From the NCBI GenBank assembly GCA_964624465.1, contig CAZUZD010000056.1, positions 1 through 24,810 on the forward strand: a DNA stretch of 24,810 nt, given 5' to 3'. This DNA comes from CAZUZD01 sp964624465. GTDB taxonomy: Bacteria; Planctomycetota; Planctomycetia; Isosphaerales; Isosphaeraceae. Below are positions 15,394 through 22,520 of this stretch, one piece after another. The position numbers were made by a program, and so were the translations under genes. The notes below the pieces were generated by a model. It had not been told where the DNA came from. It saw nothing but the letters and a program-made list of their open reading frames with translations, and did not search any database. Positions within the stretch are counted from its first letter, which is position 1, and each line of letters opens with the position of its first letter.

Positions 15394-15774
15394 ATGCATG
15401 CCTACCAGCCCAGCTCCGAGAACGCATTCACGATCGAGCGGCATGGCGATGCGCTCCTGATTCGGGTCGCCCCGTCGCTCGAATCGCTCGACCCCGGCCA
15501 CGTCGAGGGGGCCGTCGAGCTGGTCCTGAAGCCGATTCAGGATCTGAAGGTGCCGCTGGTCGTGTTCGACCTCTCCGGCCTGAGCTTCGTCGGATCGGCC
15601 TTCCTGGCGGTGATGATCCGCTGCTGGAAGCAGGTCTCGACCCGGGGCGGCACCATGGTCCTGACGGGGATCTCGAAGCCCGTTCGTGACCTGCTCCGGA
15701 TGACCTCGCTGGACCGGGTCTGGCCGATTTACCAGACGCGCTCCGAGGCGCTCGAGGCCCTCGCCAGCGATTGA
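15394..15774 (+). CDS. STAS-domain protein (anti-sigma factor antagonist type)
   Basis: 126 residues, essentially one STAS domain. Visible elements: AFTIERHGDALLIRVAPSL (first strands, 11-29), VPLVVFDLSGLSFVGSAFLAVMIRCWKQ (53-80, the conserved strand-loop-helix), and GGTMVLTGISKPVRDLLRMTSLDRVWPIYQTRSEAL at the end. In SpoIIAA-type antagonists the loop reads DSSGL and its first Ser is phosphorylated by a HATPase anti-sigma kinase. Here it reads GSAFL: the phosphorylatable position survives as S68, but the preceding Asp and following Ser are replaced. The protein probably binds a partner kinase or scaffold encoded elsewhere, because no HPK or sigma gene is adjacent. The ribosome site is weak. 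The rhomboid gene follows 137 bases downstream with its own candidate promoter. Confidence 0.9.
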   Translation: MHAYQPSSENAFTIERHGDALLIRVAPSLESLDPGHVEGAVELVLKPIQDLKVPLVVFDLSGLSFVGSAFLAVMIRCWKQVSTRGGTMVLTGISKPVRDLLRMTSLDRVWPIYQTRSEALEALASD

Positions 15775-15825
15775 TTCCCCCCCGGCACGCGACCGGTCGG
15801 GCCCCTGGCACGGGCGCACGTCCCG

Positions 15826-15854
15826 TTGACAGGATCTATACGGGACTCGAAGAT
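15826..15854 (+). promoter_or_regulatory. Candidate promoter for the rhomboid gene
   Basis: A perfect TTGACA (15826-15831) is followed after 17 bases by GAAGAT (15849-15854), about 57 bases before ATG 15912. The -35 is excellent and the -10 poor. Confidence 0.4.
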
Positions 15855-15911
15855 GAAAGCCAGCCCGGGCTCGCTCCCGGGTGGGCCTGTTCGCGTTGCG
15901 TCGGAGCCGCC

Positions 15912-16883
15912 ATGGGTATCTACGATCGCGAATACTACCGCGACGCTCGAGGCTTCAGCGGCTGGTTCAGCGGCGAGGCGCCGGCCACGCGCACGATCAT
16001 CCTGCTGAACGTCCTGATCTACGTCCTCCAGGTCTTCGTCCCGACCCTCAACCTGGGCGAGATCCTGGCGGCGCACAGCGATCAGATCATCGGAAAGTTC
16101 CACGTCTGGCAGCTGCTGACGGCCCCCTTCCTCCACGACGAGGGGGACCTGCTCCACATCGTCTTCAACATGCTCATGCTCTACTGGGTGGGGCGTGAGA
16201 TGGAGGCGGTGTACGGCAGCCGCGAGTTCGTCCTGATCTACCTCCTGGCCGGGATCTTCAGCACCGCTGTCTGGGCCCTGGTCGATTATTTCGGCCCCAT
16301 GCCCTCGCGCTCGGGCATGTGGGGCGCCTCGGGCGCCGTCATGGCGATCGTGGTGCTCTTCACGCTGTTCAACCCGAACCGTGAAGTGCTCTTCATGTTC
16401 GTGCTGCCGGTGAAGATGTGGGTCCTGCTCGTGCTTTTCCTGGGCGTGGATGCCCTCTCGCTGCTGCGGCAGCTCTCCGGCGGCGTGGCCACCGGCGGCA
16501 ATGCCGCCCCGACGGCCTACGCTGCGCACCTGGCCGGGGCCGCCTACGGCTTCGCGTACAAGCGCTGGGGCCTGCGCTGGGGCCGACTGTTCCGGCCCGG
16601 CACCGGCCGGTTCCCGAGCCTGCGCCGGCCGTCGCTCCGCATCGTGCACCCGGAGGCGACCGAACGCCTCCGACCCGGACCGGTGCGCCCGATCGCGCCC
16701 TACTCGGGGACCCGGCCGTCGGCGAGCCATCTTCCGACCGAGGAGCATCTCGACGCCAGGCTCGATGAGGTGCTGGCGAAGATCGCCCGCGACGGCCGCG
16801 AGAGCCTGACCGAGGAAGATCAGCGAGTCCTCCAGGAAGCAAGCCGTCGGGCCCGCAACCGCCGCAGTGAACGGCTCTCCTGA
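15912..16883 (+). CDS. Rhomboid-family intramembrane serine protease with C-terminal DUF6576-like tail
   Basis: 323 residues from ATG 15912 (GGAG nine bases upstream); a longer in-frame start at 15771 overlaps the STAS gene's end and adds unrelated sequence. There are about six membrane segments between residues 27 and 215. Catalytic Ser140 lies in WGASGA (GxSG), catalytic His206 in AAHLAGAAYGF, and the oxyanion/TM2 motif HIVFNMLMLYWVG at 82-94. The typical WQLLTAPFLH precedes TM2. Residues about 285-320 (LDEVLAKIARDGRESLTEEDQRVLQEASRR, read in parts) match the short helical tail DUF6576 found on many bacterial rhomboids. It cleaves membrane proteins within the bilayer; the substrate is unknown. 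The region between about 225 and 280 is Arg/Pro-rich and cytosolic. Confidence 0.95.
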   Translation: MGIYDREYYRDARGFSGWFSGEAPATRTIILLNVLIYVLQVFVPTLNLGEILAAHSDQIIGKFHVWQLLTAPFLHDEGDLLHIVFNMLMLYWVGREMEAVYGSREFVLIYLLAGIFSTAVWALVDYFGPMPSRSGMWGASGAVMAIVVLFTLFNPNREVLFMFVLPVKMWVLLVLFLGVDALSLLRQLSGGVATGGNAAPTAYAAHLAGAAYGFAYKRWGLRWGRLFRPGTGRFPSLRRPSLRIVHPEATERLRPGPVRPIAPYSGTRPSASHLPTEEHLDARLDEVLAKIARDGRESLTEEDQRVLQEASRRARNRRSERLS

Positions 16884-16952
16884 GTCGCCGACCTTCCCGA
16901 GGTTCCGCAGCGTTCCGACTCACCCCGTGGTCCGGAGCGGAGGAGATTCTCG

Positions 16953-17456
16953 ATGCCGAGCCCCCCGTCCGATGGGGCCATGATCGTCCGCGACGCCCGC
17001 ACCGAGGATGTCGAGACTCTCGTGGAGTTCAACATCCGGCTCGCGGAGGAGACCGAGTCGAAGGCGCTCGACCGCGAGATTCTGGCCCGCGGTGTGTGCG
17101 CCGCACTGGCCGACCCGGCCCGGCTCCGCTACTGGGTTGCCGAGGTCGACGGAGGTGTGGTGGGCCAGGCCGCCGCCACCCGGGAGTGGAGCGACTGGCG
17201 CAACGGCTGGTTCTGGTGGTTCCAGAGCGTTTACGTGCTAGCGGACGCCCGCGGTCAGGGCGTGTTCCGGGCCCTGTACCAGCACATCCGCGAAACCGCT
17301 CGCTCGGAGGCCGACGTCATCGGCCTGAGGCTTTACGTCGAGCACGAGAACCGGTCCGCCCAGGCGACCTATCGCAACCTGGGCATGGCGCCCGGCGGGT
17401 ACCAGGTCTTCGAGGAGCTCTGGCCGGAACGCTTCAACCGTCAGCCGCCTGGCTGA
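16953..17456 (+). CDS. GNAT-family N-acetyltransferase
   Basis: 167 residues. ATG 16953 has GGAGGAG about 8 bases upstream, which favours it over the in-frame ATG at 16980. The GNAT fold is seen in IVRDARTEDVETLVEFNIRLAEET (11-34), WVAEVDGGVVGQAAATREWSDWRNG (beta2-beta3), FQSVYVLADARGQGVFRALYQHIRE (motif A with the acetyl-CoA loop R-G-Q-G-V), and LRLYVEHENRSAQATYRNLGMAP (motif B). It transfers acetyl from acetyl-CoA to an amine; the acceptor is unknown. The aromatic WFWWFQSVYV stretch is typical of a common small-molecule GNAT subgroup. It sits 69 bases after the rhomboid gene. Its last 23 bases overlap the 3' end of convergent trpD. Confidence 0.92.
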   Translation: MPSPPSDGAMIVRDARTEDVETLVEFNIRLAEETESKALDREILARGVCAALADPARLRYWVAEVDGGVVGQAAATREWSDWRNGWFWWFQSVYVLADARGQGVFRALYQHIRETARSEADVIGLRLYVEHENRSAQATYRNLGMAPGGYQVFEELWPERFNRQPPG

Positions 17457-18471
17457 GCCGGGCCCAATCCCGGAGCCGCTCGGCCGCGGCACCCGAGTCG
17501 AGCGCCCGGGCCCCGGCAGCCACGCCCTCGGGGAGCGAGGCAACGAGCCCGGCCGTCCACAGGGCGGCCGCCGTGTTCGCCAGCACGATGTCGCGAACCG
17601 GACCGCGCTCGCCGTCGAGTAGGCGGCGGAATCGCCCGGCACCCTCGGCCGGGCCGCTGATCCGGATCGCCTCGACGGCGACCGGCCCCAGGCCGAAATC
17701 GGACGGCGTCCAGGTCTGCTCGGTGATCTGGCCCTGTACGATGAGGCGCACCCGAGTTGGACCGGCGAGCGTCACCTCGTCCAGGCCGTCGGAGCCCGTG
17801 ACGACCGTGGCCCGCTCGACCCCGAGCGCGGCGAGGGCCGAGGCGACCAGCTCGGCGGCCCGATCGCCGGCCACGCCCACGAGTTGCCGCTCCGGTCGCG
17901 CCGGGTTGGCCAGCGGGCCCACCAGGTTGAACAGGGTGCGGAACGGCAGCCGCTTGCGGGCGGCGGCGACGTGCTTCAGCGCCGGGTGGAACCGCGGGGC
18001 GAACAGGAACACGATGCCCAGATCGGCCAGGCAGCGGCGGAGGGTGACGATCGGGGCGTCAAGATTCACGCCGAGCTCGGCCAGCACCTCGGCGCTGCCG
18101 CAGTTTCCCGACGCCGAGCGGTTGCCATGCTTGGCCACCCGGGCGCCACAGGTCGCGGCCAGGAGCGCGGTCGCGGTCGAGACGTTGACCGTGCCGGCAC
18201 CGTCGCCCCCGGTGCCGCAGGTGTCGAGGAGCGGCCGGCAGGCGTCAGGGACCGGAAACAGCTCCATCCGCTCGCGAGTGGCGGCGGCCGCGCCGGTGAG
18301 CTCGGCGGCGGTCTCGCCCCGGACCCGAAGGGCCGTCAGCAGCGCCGTGATCTCCGGCTCGGCCGTGTCGCCGGCCATGATCTCGCCGAAGACCGCGGTC
18401 ATCGTCGCGGCGTCGAGCGTGCGGCCGGCGGCGAGGTCGGCGAGGGACCGGAGCAACGGGCGTTCGGCCAC
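17434..18471 (-). CDS. trpD: Anthranilate phosphoribosyltransferase TrpD
   Basis: 345 residues, the usual length. It transfers phosphoribose from PRPP to anthranilate, the second step of tryptophan synthesis. Diagnostic motifs are present: LLDTCGTGGDGAGTVNVSTATA (PRPP-binding GTGGD at 86-90), AKHGNRSASGNCGSAEVLAELGV (KHGNR at 114-118), FNLVGPLANPARPERQLVGV and TGSDGLDE. The start is GTG at 18471 after AGGGG. It lies 98 bases downstream of frr on the same strand, at the end of the rpsB-tsf-pyrH-frr cluster and not beside other trp genes. A GC-rich hairpin in the spacer may separate it from frr. Its 3' end overlaps the convergent GNAT gene by 23 bases. Confidence 0.97.
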   Translation of the reverse strand: MAERPLLRSLADLAAGRTLDAATMTAVFGEIMAGDTAEPEITALLTALRVRGETAAELTGAAAATRERMELFPVPDACRPLLDTCGTGGDGAGTVNVSTATALLAATCGARVAKHGNRSASGNCGSAEVLAELGVNLDAPIVTLRRCLADLGIVFLFAPRFHPALKHVAAARKRLPFRTLFNLVGPLANPARPERQLVGVAGDRAAELVASALAALGVERATVVTGSDGLDEVTLAGPTRVRLIVQGQITEQTWTPSDFGLGPVAVEAIRISGPAEGAGRFRRLLDGERGPVRDIVLANTAAALWTAGLVASLPEGVAAGARALDSGAAAERLRDWARLSQAADG

Positions 18472-18514
18472 GGCAAGGCCCCTGTAGGCGGGTTGCCCGG
18501 CGGCCGGGGCGCCC

Positions 18515-18546
18515 GGGCGCCCCCGTCGGGGGGCCGGGGGACGCCC
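18515..18546 (-). terminator. GC-rich hairpin between frr and trpD
   Basis: On the minus strand GGGCG-T-CCCCC pairs with GGGGGCGCCC (10 bp, one bulged base, 11-base loop), 23 bases after the frr stop. An alternative structure is an 18-base perfect palindrome at 18506-18523 (GGGGCGCCC/GGGCGCCCC). It has no T-run and may terminate or attenuate before trpD. Confidence 0.5.
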
Positions 18547-18569
18547 CGGGGAATCCGGGCGGTCGACGG

Positions 18570-19130
18570 TCAGTCCTCGAGGATCTCGGCGGCCTTCTTC
18601 TCGGCGATGGCGTTGACCTGGGCCTCGAACCGCTTGGTGAGGTCCTGGATCTCTTCCTTGGCCTTGGTGTGGTCGTCCTCGGTGAGCACCTTGTCGTTGA
18701 GCTCGACGTCGGCCTGCTTGTTGGCGTCGCGGCGAATGTTCCGGATCGCGATCCGGGCCTCCTCGGCGAGCTCCTTGACGCGGGCCTCGAGCTTCCGGCG
18801 CTGCTCGACCGAGAGGTTCGGCACGTTCATCCGGATGACCTTGTTGTCCGAATTCGGCGTGAGGCCCAGGTTGGCGGCCTGGATCGCCTTCATGATGTCG
18901 CCGATGGCCGTCTGGTCGAACGGCTGGATCAGGATCTGCTGCGGCTCGGGCGTGCTGAGCCGCGCCATCTGCTTCAGGGGGGTGGACGAGCCGTAGTAGT
19001 CGACGCGAATCGAGTCCACGAGGCCCGTGTTCGCCCGGCCGGTGCGGACGCCCTTGAGCTGGTCGTTCAGCAGCGAAACGCTCTTCTCCATGCGCTCTTC
19101 GGCCTCGAGCGCGATCTCCTCGATACTCAT
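18570..19130 (-). CDS. frr: Ribosome recycling factor
   Basis: 186 residues, the standard RRF length. It splits post-termination 70S complexes together with EF-G. The match runs end to end: MSIEEIALEAEERMEKSV, then LKGVRTGRANTGLVDSIRVDYYGSSTPLKQMA (the conserved RTGRA and YYG-x-TPL motifs), ILIQPFDQTAIGDIMKAI, and VPNLSVEQRRKLEARVKELAEEARIAIRNIRRDAN. The start is ATG 19130 with GGGAGA upstream; a longer open frame reaches into pyrH but is not RRF-like. It lies 71 bases after pyrH in the classical rpsB-tsf-pyrH-frr order. Confidence 0.98.
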   Translation of the reverse strand: MSIEEIALEAEERMEKSVSLLNDQLKGVRTGRANTGLVDSIRVDYYGSSTPLKQMARLSTPEPQQILIQPFDQTAIGDIMKAIQAANLGLTPNSDNKVIRMNVPNLSVEQRRKLEARVKELAEEARIAIRNIRRDANKQADVELNDKVLTEDDHTKAKEEIQDLTKRFEAQVNAIAEKKAAEILED

Positions 19131-19201
19131 CGACGGGTCTCCCTCGGATCCGCGGGGTGGGCTCGTGCGGATGTCTCGACTCGGTCCGGGTCGGAACGGG
19201 G

Positions 19202-19972
19202 TCAGGCGATGCCGGCGGGGCGCGGGCGGGGCGAGTTGGCGACCCAGGTCCCGATGGTCTCGCCGCAGACGGCCCGCGCGATGTTCCCTTCCTTCTTGAA
19301 GTTGAACACCAGAATCGGCAGATGATTGTCCAGGCACATGCCGATGGCGGTCATGTCCATGACCTTCAGGTCGTCGCGGATGACCTGCTCGTAGGCCAGG
19401 TGGTCATAGAGGACGGCGTGCGGGTTCTTCTCGGGGTCGGCCGAGTAGACGCCGTCGACGCGGGTGGCCTTCATGAGCACCTCGACGCCCAGCTCCTTGC
19501 CACGGAGCGCGGCCGCGGTGTCGGTGGTCACGAACGGGCTGCCAGTGCCGGTGGCCAGGATAATCACCCGGCCGCGATCGAGGTGCGAGAGGGCGCGGCG
19601 ACGGATGAACGGCTCGGCGACCTCGTCCATCGTGATGGTCGTCATCAGGCGGGTGGGCACGCCCTCGTGCTCGAGTGCGTCCTGCAGCGCCAGGCCGTTG
19701 ATGACGGTGGCCGTCATGCCCATGTAGTGGGCGGTGGCCTCCTTGATCACGTCCTGACCCTTGGACAGCGAGGCCCCCCGGAGGATGTTGCCGCCGCCGA
19801 CGACGATGGCCAGCTGGACGCCGCTCTGCGCCACCCGGGTCACCTGGCGGGCGATCCGGCTGATCTCCTCGATGCTCAGGCCGCCCTCTCCCGGCCGGCA
19901 GAAGCTCTCGCCCGAGAGCTTGAGCAGGATGCGCTTGAAGACCGGGGGGCCGGGCAGGCGGGCGGAATCCAT
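19202..19972 (-). CDS. pyrH: Uridylate (UMP) kinase
   Basis: 256 residues. It phosphorylates UMP to UDP and, in bacteria, is a hexameric amino-acid-kinase-fold enzyme usually activated by GTP and inhibited by UTP. Motifs: KRILLKLSGESF (13-24), LAIVVGGGNILRGA (54-67), MGMTATVINGLALQDALE, ATGTGSPFVTTDTAAALRG, LMKATRVDGVYSADP, and VMDMTAIGMCLDNHLPILVFN. About ten residues precede the first strand, slightly longer than in E. coli. The start is ATG 19972 after AGGA. It lies 120 bases after tsf, across a very strong hairpin, and 71 bases before frr. Confidence 0.98.
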   Translation of the reverse strand: MDSARLPGPPVFKRILLKLSGESFCRPGEGGLSIEEISRIARQVTRVAQSGVQLAIVVGGGNILRGASLSKGQDVIKEATAHYMGMTATVINGLALQDALEHEGVPTRLMTTITMDEVAEPFIRRRALSHLDRGRVIILATGTGSPFVTTDTAAALRGKELGVEVLMKATRVDGVYSADPEKNPHAVLYDHLAYEQVIRDDLKVMDMTAIGMCLDNHLPILVFNFKKEGNIARAVCGETIGTWVANSPRPRPAGIA

Positions 19973-20031
19973 CGGCGAGTCCTGGACTGGAGATCGGGGG
20001 TGGCGGTTCGCGAGAGGCTTGGGCGGAGGAG

Positions 20032-20062
20032 GACCGCCGGCGGCGGGCTGCCGCCGGCGGTC
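20032..20062 (-). terminator. Strong hairpin between tsf and pyrH
   Basis: A perfect 13-bp GC-rich stem (GACCGCCGGCGGC / GCCGCCGGCGGTC) with a 5-base loop, 30 bases after the tsf stop codon. It lacks a U-tract. It is among the most stable structures in the window and probably acts as a (partial) terminator or RNA 3'-end stabiliser. Confidence 0.65.
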
Positions 20063-20092
20063 GTGGGGTTCAGGCGGCCGGGTTCGACCGGG

Positions 20093-20980
20093 TCACTCGC
20101 CGGCGACCGGGGCCGCGGCGACCTCGAACCGGGCGAAGTTGCGGACGCTCAGGGCCTTGCCGGCGGCGGCGACGACGTCGCGCACCTTCTTGGCCGGGTC
20201 CTTGACGAACTCCTGCTCGAGCAGGACAAGGTCCGAGTACCACTTGTTGAGCATGCCCTCGGCGATCTTCTCGCGGATGTTCGCCGGCTTGCTGCCCTGC
20301 TGGTTCTCGACCTGGTTGGCGAAGACCTGGCGGTTCTCCTCGACGAGATCGGCCGGCACGTCCTCGCGGCGGGTGCCCACCGGGCGGGCGGCGACGACCT
20401 GGAGCGCCAGGTCCTTGACGAGCTGGCGGACCTCGTCGCTGCCGACCACGCCGTCGTCCTCGGCCTCGACCAGCACGATGGCGCCGGTGCGGGCGTCGTG
20501 GTGGACGTAGGAGTCGACCCGGCCGGCGCCGGTGGCGACGAGGCGAGCGGCCCCGGCCAGCGCGACGTTCTCGCCCGTGCGGGCGTTCAGCTCGGTGAGC
20601 ATCTCCTTGACGGTCTTCGACGGGTCACCGACGAACTTCTGGTCGGCGACGGGCGTGTCGGTGCCGTGCTCGAGGACCTGGCGGGCGAGCAGCTTGGCGG
20701 CGGCCTGGAAGTCGTCGTTGCGGGCGACGAAGTCGGTCTCGCACGTCAGCAGCACCGCGGCGCCCGACTTTCCGTCGGGGCTCAGCAGCACCTCGACGCG
20801 GCCGGCGTTGGTGGCGCGGCCCGAGCGGCTGGCAGCCTTCAGGACGCCCTTCTCCTTGGCGAGCAGCTCGGCCTTCTTGAGGTCGCCGTCGACCTCCTTG
20901 AGCAGGGCCTTGCACTCCATCAGGCCCAGGCCGGTGCGCTTGCGGAACTCGTTGACGACTTGGGCCGTGATCTCGGCCAT
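20093..20980 (-). CDS. tsf: Elongation factor Ts
   Basis: 295 residues, normal for EF-Ts, the nucleotide exchange factor for EF-Tu. The N-terminal UBA-like domain with KRTGLGLMECKALLKEVDGDL (14-34) and the EF-Tu-contacting TCETDFVARNDDF (79-91) are diagnostic. The middle domain reads GRVDSYVHHDARTGAIVLVEAE, and the tail includes ENQQGSKPANIREKIAEGMLNKWYSDLVLLEQEFVKD (in parts), the late conserved helix pair. The start is ATG 20980 with GAGGAG upstream. It follows rpsB by 287 bases, unusually far for this pair, with a strong hairpin in the spacer. A second smaller hairpin (21032-21046) lies closer to tsf. Confidence 0.98.
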   Translation of the reverse strand: MAEITAQVVNEFRKRTGLGLMECKALLKEVDGDLKKAELLAKEKGVLKAASRSGRATNAGRVEVLLSPDGKSGAAVLLTCETDFVARNDDFQAAAKLLARQVLEHGTDTPVADQKFVGDPSKTVKEMLTELNARTGENVALAGAARLVATGAGRVDSYVHHDARTGAIVLVEAEDDGVVGSDEVRQLVKDLALQVVAARPVGTRREDVPADLVEENRQVFANQVENQQGSKPANIREKIAEGMLNKWYSDLVLLEQEFVKDPAKKVRDVVAAAGKALSVRNFARFEVAAAPVAGE

Positions 20981-21209
20981 CGGTGGGTCTCCTCTTCAGC
21001 AACCACGAGGTTCGATCGATCGATTCGGTTTCGGGCGGGCCGCCCGGGTCGAGGCGTCGGGCCGTCGGGGCCGCCATCGGCGGGCGCTGGCGGACGCGAC
21101 ACTCGACCGACGCCGCGTCGTGTGTCTCGGTCTCCGGGGGCGACCCGGTCCGGTCGGCGCCACGCGGAGGATGGTCTGGGCCTGCCGCGGGCCGGGACCG
21201 CCAACCGGA

Positions 21210-21245
21210 ACGCCGGATGCCCCCGGCGAGGGGAGCACCCGGCGT
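21210..21245 (-). terminator. Strong hairpin directly after rpsB
   Basis: On the minus strand ACGCCGG pairs with CCGGCGT, extended inward by eight more pairs (two G-U) to a 15-bp stem with a 6-base loop. It begins 22 bases after the rpsB stop. There is no T-run. Its position suggests attenuation or mRNA processing between rpsB and tsf. Confidence 0.6.
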
Positions 21246-21267
21246 CATCGGATTGGACAGCGTCCGA

Positions 21268-22245
21268 TCAGGCCGGGTTCGACTCGTCGGCCGACGGGGG
21301 CACGTCGGTGACGCCCTCGCCGCCCGGGATCGCGGCCTCGACGGCCGCCGGGGCGACGGCCGGGACCTCGCCGGCCTCGACGTTCGGCTCGGCGACCTCG
21401 GCGGGACGAGCGGCCGGGGCCGCGCCCACGCGAGCCGCCATGCCACGGCCACCGGCGCCGCCAGGGCCACCCGGACCGCGGCCGCCAGGACCGCGGCGGT
21501 CGTCACGGCGACCACGACGGTCACCCGGACCGGGCTCCTCCTCACGACGCGGGGGCTCGGGCGGGGCGGCCGCCTTGCCCTCGACGATGGCGTCGATCAG
21601 TCGCTTCACGATCAGCTCGATCGACCGCATGCTGTCGTCGTTGCCGGGGATCGGCAGGTCGACCAGGTCCGGGTCGCAGTCGGTGTCGAGCAGCGAAACG
21701 ACCTTGATGCCCAGCTTGCGGGCCTCGCTGACGGCGATCTTCTCGCGGTGCGGGTCGATCACGAACAGGGCCTCGGGCAGCCGGGTCATCGACCGGATGC
21801 CTTCGAGGTTCCGCGCGATCTTCTTCCGCTCGCGGGTGAGCGTCGAGACCATCTTCTTTGAGTAGCTCAGCGCCTGCTCGCCATCGAGGATGCCCTCGAG
21901 CTCAGCGAGCCGGTCCAGCCGGCTGCGGATGGTGCGGAAGTTCGTCAGGGTGCCGCCGAGCCAGCGCTCGGTGACGTAGGGCATGCCGCCCCGCTGACAC
22001 TCCTCGACGAGGATCTCGGCCGCCTGGCGCTTGGTGCCGACGAACAGGATCAGGCCGTGGTTCGTGGCGACCCGATGGAAGTACTTCGTCGCGCGGAGCA
22101 GGCCGCGGACGGTTTCCTTCAGGTCGATGATGTGGATCAGGTTCCGCTTGCCGTAGATGTACGGCTTCATCTTCGGGTTCCAGCGGCTGGCCCGGTGGCC
22201 GAAGTGCACGCCGGCATCGATCAGATCCTTCACCGCGAGCGCCAA
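21268..22245 (-). CDS. rpsB: Small ribosomal subunit protein S2 (uS2) with long C-terminal extension
   Basis: 325 residues; bacterial S2 is usually about 230-260. The core covers residues 3-224: VKDLIDAGVHFGHRASRWNPKMKPYIYG, FVGTKRQAAEIL, YVTERWLGGTLTNF, LPEALFVIDPHREKIAVSEARKLGIKVVSLLDTDCDPDLVDLPIPGNDD (in parts), and SIELIVKRLIDAI. Residues 225-325 form a low-complexity tail: first Pro/Arg/Glu, then an RGG-like Gly/Arg stretch (about 240-272), then Ala/Pro/Glu. The start is a TTG at 22245, seven bases after GAGGAG; no ATG or GTG is better placed, and the frame upstream is open but not S2-like. It heads the translation cluster and has a recognisable promoter about 120 bases upstream. Confidence 0.97.
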   Translation of the reverse strand: MALAVKDLIDAGVHFGHRASRWNPKMKPYIYGKRNLIHIIDLKETVRGLLRATKYFHRVATNHGLILFVGTKRQAAEILVEECQRGGMPYVTERWLGGTLTNFRTIRSRLDRLAELEGILDGEQALSYSKKMVSTLTRERKKIARNLEGIRSMTRLPEALFVIDPHREKIAVSEARKLGIKVVSLLDTDCDPDLVDLPIPGNDDSMRSIELIVKRLIDAIVEGKAAAPPEPPRREEEPGPGDRRGRRDDRRGPGGRGPGGPGGAGGRGMAARVGAAPAARPAEVAEPNVEAGEVPAVAPAAVEAAIPGGEGVTDVPPSADESNPA

Positions 22246-22369
22246 GGTCGACTCCTCGTCTCTGACGTCACCCGTTGCGGAACGATTCCCGGTCGAACCT
22301 CCCGCCTGCGATTGCAGCCGGGCGACCGTGCAAGAGGAACGGACGTAAATCCAGGGTACCGAGCCCGAT

Positions 22370-22398
22370 ACACTAACGGACCCGGCCCCGATCGTCAA
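22370..22398 (-). promoter_or_regulatory. Sigma70-type promoter of the rpsB-tsf-pyrH-frr cluster
   Basis: Read on the minus strand, TTGACG (22398-22393) and TAGTGT (22375-22370) are separated by exactly 17 bases. Transcription would begin near 22363, giving a leader of about 118 bases before the TTG start of rpsB. That leader is long enough for S2-mediated autoregulation, although no known motif is recognised in it. Confidence 0.6.
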
Positions 22399-22453
22399 AC
22401 GTCTGAGGCGAATTCGCCCGGACGGCCCGATCCCACCCGGCCCCCGAACGCGA

Positions 22454-22485
22454 GACGCCCGATCCTGATCGGACCGGGCGGCGTC
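22454..22485 (-). terminator. Possible terminator of the acyltransferase gene
   Basis: GACG-CCG-CCCG pairs with CGGGCGTC (8 bp with a 3-base bulge, 13-base loop), 36 bases past the acyltransferase stop and upstream of the rpsB promoter. There is no T-run. Confidence 0.35.
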
Positions 22486-22520
22486 GAGTTCCTGGTGGAG
22501 ACCATCCGGGCGATGGCCGA

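Noticed and set aside
19157..21865. 902-codon plus-strand frame opposite frr/pyrH/tsf/rpsB
   Set aside because: Crosses four certain genes on the other strand; composition is that of a shadow.
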